A stretch of 12,056 bases of DNA from Isohypsibius dastychi (taxonomy: Eukaryota; Tardigrada; Eutardigrada; Parachela; Isohypsibiidae). Positions 6,525-12,056 of this stretch are shown piece by piece (positions within the stretch are counted from its first letter, which is position 1; each line of letters starts with the position of its first letter). The notes below the pieces were generated by a model. The model made no database searches. It saw only the letters and a program-made list of their open reading frames with translations, and was not told the DNA's origin. Where the stretch lies: the NCBI GenBank assembly GCA_034696485.1, contig JAQIWT010001178.1, positions 1 to 12,056 of the forward strand. The letters are read 5' to 3'. Both the position numbers and the translations under genes were made by a program.

Positions 6525-6929
6525 TTACCAAGCTATGTTCGCGGACCATTTCAATGCGAACGTTCTTCTCTGGGTCTAGAAGAGCAGCCTGGAGAACACT
6601 CCAGGAAATCTCATCAAACCCGTCAATCGCCCTCTCGTAGATCTTTCCAAGTTGTAAACCCATGCAGTGCCCGAGTCCTGATCAAGAACCAGCCCAAAAG
6701 AAACAATGCATTCTAATCGACTTTTCGCAGGATTTTGGTTATAACTTAGGACAATCTGATATGAACTGCACATTGTATAGTTCCAGAAAATTATCTGCAG
6801 TTTGATCGCGGGTGAGCAAGTAATGTGTTTTGTTGGATAATGATTCGGCAATGAAACAAGTGGAAATTCGTACGGGAAGATTTTGGGTGATTGAATCCGG
6901 TATTCAGTTGATATAAGATATTGGAAAAT
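6525..6929 (-). pseudogene. Minus-strand open stretch, proline-rich start, unrecognised
   Basis: One minus frame is open from about 6926 to TGA 6576. It reads EYRIQSPKIFPYEFPLVSLP early and FGLVLDQDSGTAWVYNLER late. Around 6650 a second minus frame takes over with better text (MGLQLGKIYERAIDGFDEIS then LLDPEKNVRIEMVREHSL), as if a one-base indel separates two parts of one protein. No signal, membrane segment or known motif is seen. The plus-strand ORF 6501-6716 over the same bases is Ser/Arg-rich and probably a shadow. Confidence 0.22.
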
Positions 6930-7900
6930 TATTCACATTAATTTTTCGTAACGCGGCTGTCAATCGTGGTAAAACTTGATTGCATTTGTCCTCCCACCAA
7001 GAAGCGCTTCTCCTGAAACAAGGCGGTTGCTCGGACCGGTTTTCTTTGCAAAGCTGACGAAATCTGAGCCCTTTGTAAATTCGTGCTCCCAGATGGATCA
7101 GACATGCTCCGGACTTCGGAACGTGATTTGACAAGCAAACTATTTGTGAGCAAGAAAAAAGGACGACCAAGCAAACGATATCGATTATACATACATCATC
7201 GGCTCTGAGCATTGAAGGCCACCAAAGATCAGGTGCAGACTACCCCACGGTTTGAGCTCTTCGAAAAGTTACACGAGCCTATGACGGTTCTTCCATTTTT
7301 GAGACGCTGGAGCGCATGAAATGTGCTCGCAGTAACGAGAAATGGGTGAGCATTTATCTGGAATAAGAGATATGCACTGAGCGGAATTGCACTGACACTA
7401 TGCGATGGTGAGGCCATGAACTTTCGTGGGCAGACTTCTGGTATTCGTGAAGTTTTGTAGTTATCCCTCTGCATTCATGCCATTCCGAAGCAAAGAGCTG
7501 TTCTTGTCCAAACCTTTCGTATCCACAATCACTCGTAGCCACAACATCGTGGTAACAATGTCCCGGTACTGCAGATTCCCGGTAGACAGTTCTGCTCGTA
7601 GAGAAACCCGTTATTGAATACTGATGTTATTTTGAACAACTCACGAGTATGCTAGAACAACCACAGCACTAGTAATCCAAGAACACAATCAACACTTTAC
7701 CGCCAAAACTACGAAACTTCTCGTCACTGAAGCCTGACATCAGCAAGATTTCTTCCCACAGAGAGCTCAGGAAACCGGTGCTCTACTGCGTTAACTCATC
7801 ACCATCGCAGCGGTCAACACTTCTTAGCTCATTACCGTAACTGTACTGTGGTCAATGTAGTAAAAATAGTTAGCAAGACGAGTTGAAATGAATATGATTG
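6930..7900. other. Interval open in conflicting frames on both strands, no gene called
   Basis: Two overlapping minus ORFs (6904-7212, 6938-7192) and a plus frame (about 6950-7320, broken by four TGAs) compete. The plus frame contains a basic KKKGRPSKRYR patch of AT-hook type and a later FELFEKLHEPMTVLPFLRRW. At 7229-7620 both strands again have 60-80 codon ORFs. Between 7620 and 7900 there is nothing better than a Ser-rich plus run (about 7688-7840). None can be preferred without homologues. Confidence 0.35.
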
Positions 7901-7903
7901 TAG

Positions 7904-8224
7904 AGTTGTCAGCCAAAGAGCGTTTGTACAACTCTAAGTTTCTGTTCTCAGGTGGCTGCAACCTCACAGCCATATTGGAAGGCCCTGAAAGAGATCGTCA
8001 GCACTTGGGGTAAGAAGTCGTGCGAACTGAACAAGAACACGACACTACCGTATCAGCAAGTGCAGAACGAAATAGTTCTGACAGTCGGTGCACTGAATGA
8101 CGACGTGAACCGCCGAAAAGCGCACACATCTCTGACAAATATTTGGATTAATCAGATAACTCAGGCTTTCTGTGGCTTGATGTCATTCAAGGAAAGGGGT
8201 TTCCCCTTCAACTTCTTCCAGTAA
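7904..8224 (+). CDS. Plausible exon, about 90-106 codons, unrecognised
   Basis: The frame is open from 7904 (after TAG 7901-7903) to TAA 8222-8224. A strong acceptor, TTTCTGTTCTCAG ending at 7951, sits exactly where the text becomes protein-like, so an exon starting at 7952 is likely. It reads QPYWKALKEIVSTWGKKSCE, LPYQQVQNEIVLTVGALN, NRRKAHTSLTNIWINQITQA and FCGLMSFKERGFPFNFFQ. It is soluble and predominantly helical with conserved-looking Trp and Cys, and has no known motif. Just after the stop, a shifted frame (8237-8317) reads MNKDAFAPPETVMAQAPTSA, ending at a GTAATG donor. A stretch from about 8379 (PSEVGTKDERDDGASNKKAR) follows a CATTTAG acceptor. These may be later parts of the same gene, separated by an indel. 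The family is unknown. Confidence 0.38.
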   Translation, partial: SCQPKSVCTTLSFCSQVAATSQPYWKALKEIVSTWGKKSCELNKNTTLPYQQVQNEIVLTVGALNDDVNRRKAHTSLTNIWINQITQAFCGLMSFKERGFPFNFFQ

Positions 8225-8236
8225 GGCGTATGTGCC

Positions 8237-8487
8237 ATGAACAAAGATGCATTTGCACCTCCAGAAACAGTCATGGCTCAAGCACCCACATCGGCTCCCA
8301 TTGCGACACCTACGGTAATGATACACATATTGTGACCTTTAAAATCCCTACGTCATCGACTTTAGTAATTCCATTTAGCTCTTCTGAAACCTTCAGAGGT
8401 GGGCACCAAAGACGAACGAGATGACGGTGCTAGTAATAAAAAAGCAAGAAATTCCACCTGGCTATGCTGCAAAGTCCCAGAAGGTAC
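8237..8487 (+). pseudogene. Possible downstream exons, Ala/Pro/Thr linker and basic tail
   Basis: The plus-frame text from ATG 8237 is rich in Ala, Pro and Thr and ends at ACG/GTAATG (8317-8318). After an intron-like 60-odd bases ending TTCCATTTAG (8380), a charged stretch with GTKDERDDGASNKKAR and WLCCKVPEGTV runs to TGA near 8490. The junction phase is off by one, so one base must have been lost or the splice is elsewhere. It is probably continuous with the exon at 7952-8224. No domain is recognised. Confidence 0.22.
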
Positions 8488-8787
8488 TGTTTGAGGCGAG
8501 ATTGGGTTTTAGCGTCTCCATAGCTTTACGCGGATTACGTCTGTGAGATGAGAATGAGTTGACATTCTGAAATTTAAATATCCCTGGAGGACACAGATTC
8601 TAGTGAGGGATCACACTACGAATGAAATTTCAACACCTATTGCAAACACTTACTGGGGGTTTTTATTTGCATGGGTCGCTCAAATGCCACAAATAGGAGA
8701 ACAGTCTCCGGACGTTCCCTTTTCAATATGATGAGACCCAACATCGCCGACGTATGAGGTTTGAGAGATAATTCTCGATTTTTGATT

Positions 8788-9024
8788 TCAGAGGTATCGA
8801 TCCTTTACGACCTTGAGATCTTCCATCCGTGTCGAGAGTTGTGACATCAGTTCTCTTCTCCTGATCATCAAAGGCCCGATATTTCCTCTCCAGATTTTTG
8901 ATGGTTGTTCAGAATGGGATTCTGAGATACGAGAAATTATCCTGGTTATTTGCAACAACTTCTTCCACTTCTGAGTAGCCAGACGCATAGACAGAAAAGT
9001 ACATAGCAGAAGAACCAAAAACAA
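8788..9024 (-). CDS. Minus-strand 78-codon ORF, signal-like start (alternative on plus)
   Basis: ATG 9024 to TGA 8788. The start MFLVLLLCTFLSMRLATQ is hydrophobic like a short signal peptide, followed by a basic/helical region (LLQITRIISRISESHSEQ, MIRRRELMSQLSTRMEDLK). The frame stays readable for about 30 codons past the stop. Against it, the plus strand offers a complete two-exon alternative: ATG 8671 to 8751, a 40-nt intron (GTATGAGG donor, TTTGATTTCAG acceptor ending 8791), and 8792-8974 to TGA, joined in phase for 87 residues (MGRSNATNRRTVSG..., ISSLLLIIKGPIFPLQIF). Only one is likely to be real and I cannot choose. Neither is recognised. Confidence 0.25.
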   Translation of the reverse strand: MFLVLLLCTFLSMRLATQKWKKLLQITRIISRISESHSEQPSKIWRGNIGPLMIRRRELMSQLSTRMEDLKVVKDRYL

Positions 9025-9057
9025 AGGGACCTCATCACATCAATCAACAGATAAATT

Positions 9058-9388
9058 ATGCTTCACGATTTCAGTATCGATACAGAAGAGAAACGAAAAA
9101 ATAATATTGATCGAAAATCAGCTCAGGAAGAACTCAGGTAAAATTAAATAACCTTAAAAAATTTAGCTACCGCGAAACATATTGTACAAGATACGATCAA
9201 AACTATATTGAGCACCATTTTCTCACACATTGTGACATTGATCATCCTTGTCAGATAGAAATATGAGAGCAAGGAATTACTGCATTAGCTTGACAACACT
9301 GGAACTGTTTTTTTGCAGCGTTTTTCGGCTGTCATGTATTCACATCCATCTTCGCAGTGTCATATGTCCTAACGGAATCGTTCCCTGA
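9058..9388 (+). CDS. Short two-exon candidate, about 50 residues
   Basis: ATG 9058 begins MLHDFSIDTEEKRKNNIDRK and reaches CTCAG/GTAAAATT (donor at 9138). A TTTTTTTGCAG acceptor ends at 9318, giving a 181-nt intron. The join makes AGC in phase and continues VFRLSCIHIHLRSVICPNG to TGA 9386-9388. Alternatively the second exon may be read in another frame (GCHVFTSIFAVSYVLTESF). Both splice ends are reasonable but the protein is tiny and unrecognised. Confidence 0.2.
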
Positions 9389-10638
9389 CTACCATTATTT
9401 TTCGTTTCAAATCCACCCCTCTAAAAATTGTTATCTTTGCGATGAAGTTGAAATCTAATCTCAAACAACAAATTCAAAATTTCACGATGTTTTCAAGAAT
9501 GTTTTGAATTAGTGTTTCTAGACACAACGGGAAAATAACACATTATTTGAACCAGGCATTAATCGTTCTTTCGTGTAATATCACATCCCGGCACTGGAAT
9601 TGACATAAAACCCTGTAATAACGATTGTTTTTCTTTTGTACATTGATTTTGCTCCGCCTCCCGTTCGATCAAATTTTCAAAACGCGTTCAAAGCGAATGG
9701 TTCCAGAAAAAAAGCAACAACTATTATTCCTTGCGTAGTATGACAACTGAATACAATCTGATGTTATATGCGATTATCAAACCTGCAACACCGAAGATTA
9801 TTCGATCTGAAATATTTTTGAGTTGCACCTTGCTTTTTGCTTACGATGCGAGCCCTCACACGTTCATCGATTTTGAAATATTGTTGTTTGGGGTGCAAGA
9901 AAGGAGTGTCTGTTGTTGACGTGAGGTGCACCACAATTCAGCAAAGATCGGAAGAGAATTGAGAATTTACCACCTCCTCATCACTTTTCTACCCCTCCAT
10001 ATTCCCACAGGTTTGCTTGATGTCGTGGGATAGATATTGTTATAATCTAGGTTGAATTTAGATCGTGTTTACAAATTGTGTGTTTGTGTTTATGTGTGAA
10101 TGCGTGTGTGGAATGTAATAAATGTTTACAGTAAAAATGTATCACCGGTTGTAAGCAGCATGGAGTTGATGGATCTCAATTTCCCATCATACTTGCTCAA
10201 CTGTAATCATTTATGCTCAAATGAGATGATCTGGACGGTTCAGTGTTGAAAAAGTCAACTATCAGCCACTTCGCTCAAATCGAAAGCTGTTGTTGCGGTA
10301 TATTGTTCGTTTGGACTTTTTTCCATCCCAATCAAACAAAGACCAAAAATTGACTTCTTTGACTCCAAACCACCAAGATTATCTCAAATAGGCATGAGTG
10401 ATTGAAATTTTGTCAATGACGTTCGTCAGAAGTTAATATTGGTTGAGTGTTAGTTTTGGTGAATTTTTCCAGATCGATCTGGAGATGACACAAACTTATA
10501 TATTTCACTTAGAATGTATCTCTTTATTGAGTTTTCAGTAAATTACTCAACTAAGATAGATTTGATGTGTGAGTTTCATATGCGTAAATTTCCGGTTTTC
10601 AACTGAATTATTCTTAGTGTGTGTTTTTGTTATTTAAC
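9389..10638. other. AT-rich interval without a gene
   Basis: No frame here is convincing. The longest, 9731-9919 on the plus strand, begins at a TTG rather than an ATG, and its text is hydrophobic and low in charge. The interval carries a GT-rich stretch (about 10076-10111) and an AATAAA at 10117-10122, and is otherwise unstructured AT-rich sequence, the best candidate here for intergenic DNA. Confidence 0.5.
10076..10111. repeat. GT-rich low-complexity stretch
   Basis: Imperfect TG repeats interrupted by TTT and GAATGC. An AATAAA hexamer follows at 10117-10122. In a polyadenylation site the GU-rich element normally lies downstream of the hexamer, so this order does not support a polyA signal. 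Confidence 0.55.
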
Positions 10639-10791
10639 ATGAGCAGTGATGTGGCTAGTGTACGGCGACTCCTCGCGGATGCTCAAGACTCATTTCTTCG
10701 CAGTGTTGAGCGGATTGCCTTGACCTCATCTGGGCATGTGCAACATACACGAATGTCAAAAAAACGAGACGGATCATTCTCGTTTTTTTAA
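10639..10791 (+). CDS. Small ORF, 50 residues, ends inside a hairpin
   Basis: ATG 10639 to TAA 10789-10791. It starts MSSDVASVRRLLADAQDSFL, an amphipathic helix, and ends in a basic stretch MSKKRDGSFSFF whose codons and stop lie in the inverted repeat 10758-10789. The first 30 codons read like a genuine N-terminus. The tail may be produced by the hairpin. A TTTCTCTGTATCAG acceptor-like site at about 10834 is followed by GQEEQRQVLYRRGFL, which could be a second exon, but I see no good donor. The minus ORF at 10655-10948 overlaps it. Confidence 0.25.
   Translation: MSSDVASVRRLLADAQDSFLRSVERIALTSSGHVQHTRMSKKRDGSFSFF
10758..10789. repeat. Perfect 12-bp inverted repeat with 8-nt loop
   Basis: AAAAAAACGAGA (10758-10769) is exactly complementary to TCTCGTTTTTTT (10778-10789), with CGGATCAT between. 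It resembles a bacterial intrinsic terminator in shape (stem then T-run), but the stem is mostly A:T and the surroundings are eukaryotic. Confidence 0.75.
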
Positions 10792-10829
10792 AATAGACCT
10801 CGATTTTTTTATTTGTGTTGTTTCTCTGT

Positions 10830-11215
10830 ATCAGCCCCATGCATATGGTCAAGAAGAACAACGGCAAGTACTGTATCGTCGGGGATTCTTGACAGTTGAA
10901 TAAAGTCTTCAAGCCGCCGCGCCATGCCATCCCGCATATCAGTGACATTATCGATGCAAGTAGGAGCTGAATTTTTTACACCGTATCCGATTGGCGAGCT
11001 TTTTGACCAGATTCACATTTTGGAAGAGTGTCACGATTATTTCACCGTGAGCCATACTTCAGGAAATTTCAGATATCTTTTGCCACCTATGAGAATACAT
11101 TGGTCAACGGCGATTTTTCAGCGGGCAATCAACATCTTGATGGGCGACAAGCTCTAAAAGCATTGTATCTTCTACGTGGATTATATCACCACTGCATCAA
11201 AAAAATCTAGACCTC
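10830..11215 (+). pseudogene. Coding-like scraps in two plus frames, unrecognised
   Basis: A 77-codon ORF from ATG 10924 overlaps a second frame (about 11013-11207) that reads REPYFRKFQISFATYENTL and LDGRQALKALYLLRGLYHH. The second has the better residue mix. It is preceded in the same frame by stops near 10966 and 11005. It could be the C-terminal part of a broken gene that began upstream. No domain is recognised. Confidence 0.2.
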
Positions 11216-11247
11216 GTCGAAAGTCAAAGCTCTGTAGTTGAGCAACT

Positions 11248-11610
11248 TCACGAAGCCAACATTCTCTGAATCTCAAGAAGTGCATCTTTGCAACAACCTT
11301 CACTAAGATCTTCGGGTATATTGTACCTTAAGAGAAGATCGCGCAAAATAAAATTAAGACAGCTGCAGTCAAGAAATTCTCCACAGCACGCACGGTGACT
11401 CAGCTTTGACGTTTTGTTGGGTTGTGTAGTTTCTGTAAAATGTTCCTTCCCGGATTCACCAATTTTTCGTTCACCCTTAACCAAACTTGCTCTTTTTTCC
11501 CGTGTAGTAGAATTCAATTGTTTCGAGCATTTTCTGTATTTAACATACCCAGTTGAGATGATGGTGTAGCAGTAGAGATCTAGACAAAGGCGGGTCAGTT
11601 TGCTCTTCAA
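11248..11610 (-). pseudogene. Minus-strand frame with weak PLAC8-like C-terminus
   Basis: The frame is open for 120 codons and ends TGA 11248-11250. It has no ATG at the start (11610 is TTG), so it would be an internal or last exon. The first two thirds are basic and polar. The last 50 residues are Cys-rich: RACCGEFLDCSCLNFILRDL then LLRYNIPEDLSEGCCKDALL and EIQRMLAS. PLAC8-family proteins share an R-x-RY-x-IPG turn followed by acidic residues, Cys pairs and a Q-x-x-R-E/D helix. Here the RYNIP turn, CC pair and Q-x-R are present, but the final C-x2-C segment is missing. The similarity is suggestive, not decisive; a chance resemblance is possible. Confidence 0.3.
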
Positions 11611-12047
11611 GATTGGAGAAAAAAGCTCACGCTCATAGCTGGCCTGGCGTTCTGCTTTGGTTGACGACGTTTGCTGTCCAGTGCAGAGAGTGGGACATGA
11701 AATCGGGTCGATTCTGGATGTACCTGAGACAAAATGGTATGGTGATAACTAGACAGGGCAAAGACAATCGCCGCGAGGTTGTACGGGACCCTTGGGGTGA
11801 GCCTGTTCTTCGGCACTCTGATGACTCTCGTGAGCGACCACGATATGCGTAGATGATTCATTATTGTTCTACGTCGTTTGTGTCCCGTGTCAAAGCCCAT
11901 TTCTATCTTACCGATCACGGGAAACTCATAGTGATTCAGTTCCGTCGGTGACTCAAGATCAAAAAATGTCAAGATGTACATGCTAGCTCCAGGAAAACAT
12001 GCTCTCTTTTTAACAATTGCTGAAGATTGAAACTCGTGTTTGTGCAT
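11607..12047 (-). CDS. Longest ORF of the window, 146 residues, unrecognised
   Basis: ATG 12047 to TGA 11607, uninterrupted. The text includes CFPGASMYILTFFDLESPTE, NHYEFPVIGKIEMGFDTG, then a basic patch GHKRRR and a long polar tail. No signal peptide, membrane span or known motif. One ORF of this length is about what chance predicts for the window. The plus strand has a competing reading of the same bases: a 79-codon frame (11613-11852) with REWDMKSGRFWMYLRQNG, then shifted runs HFYLTDHGKLIVIQFRR and NVKMYMLAPGKHALFLTIAE up to 12040. The plus readings look equally protein-like but need two frameshifts. Confidence 0.27.
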   Translation of the reverse strand: MHKHEFQSSAIVKKRACFPGASMYILTFFDLESPTELNHYEFPVIGKIEMGFDTGHKRRRTIMNHLRISWSLTRVIRVPKNRLTPRVPYNLAAIVFALSSYHHTILSQVHPESTRFHVPLSALDSKRRQPKQNARPAMSVSFFLQS

Positions 12048-12056
12048 GTATGAAGA

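Noticed and set aside
6950-7320. Plus frame with a KKKGRPSKRYR patch as an AT-hook DNA-binding gene
   Set aside because: Four in-frame TGAs in about 120 codons is close to the random rate, and minus ORFs cover the same bases equally well. A single basic patch is not enough.
10117-10122. AATAAA as a polyadenylation signal
   Set aside because: No supported gene ends nearby and the GT-rich tract is on the wrong side; AATAAA is frequent by chance in AT-rich DNA.
10758-10790. Intrinsic (rho-independent) terminator
   Set aside because: The stem is A:T-rich, the context is eukaryotic, and no bacterial gene precedes it.
1-12056. CRISPR arrays, tRNA or rRNA genes, bacterial operons
   Set aside because: No regularly spaced repeats, no cloverleaf-type tRNA signals and no rRNA core sequences were noticed on reading both strands.

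Overview
The window looks like eukaryotic, animal DNA, most likely from a nematode or a relative with similar gene structure. There are no bacterial-style operons. Reading frames are short and broken. Several frame ends coincide with compact introns of about 40-60 nt that finish in TTTTCAG, TTCTCAG or ATTTCAG acceptors. The only stretch I can assign to a known family by its residues is a degraded Maverick/Polinton-type, protein-primed DNA polymerase B. The species assignment is inference.

Layout. Positions 1-2560 hold several broken plus-strand open stretches (1-336, 423-671, 1390-2004 with an in-frame intron, 2302-2508). They read like old exons but I cannot name them. Positions 2560-3420 hold short coding-like scraps, a perfect 16-bp-stem hairpin and a decayed 30-bp tandem repeat. 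Positions 3421-4961 hold the polymerase relic on the plus strand. It has the N-terminal helical segment with a Cys-Leu-Ala-Arg-Cys motif, two Cys/His zinc-binding clusters, and what may be the start of the exonuclease domain, where recognisable similarity stops. I found no catalytic polymerase block downstream, so the gene is truncated as well as broken by stops and a frameshift. Positions 4962-7600 hold ambiguous open stretches, the better ones on the minus strand. Positions 7904-9390 hold a plausible plus-strand exon and further short spliced candidates, and 8671-9024 is open on both strands. Positions 9390-10638 look non-coding and AT-rich. Positions 10639-12056 hold a short plus-strand ORF that ends in a hairpin, a minus-strand frame with a weak PLAC8-like C-terminus, and the longest ORF of the window (146 codons, minus).

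How the parts fit. The simplest reading is an old, decaying mobile-element region in which a Maverick polymerase fragment survives beside other eroded coding sequence. Whether the unassigned fragments belong to the same Maverick (capsid, ATPase, protease and integrase genes would be expected) cannot be decided by eye. I saw no diagnostic motif of those proteins and no terminal inverted repeats. With roughly one stop per 19 codons expected by chance, open runs of 80-120 codons are not evidence of a gene on their own, so all frames outside the polymerase carry low confidence.
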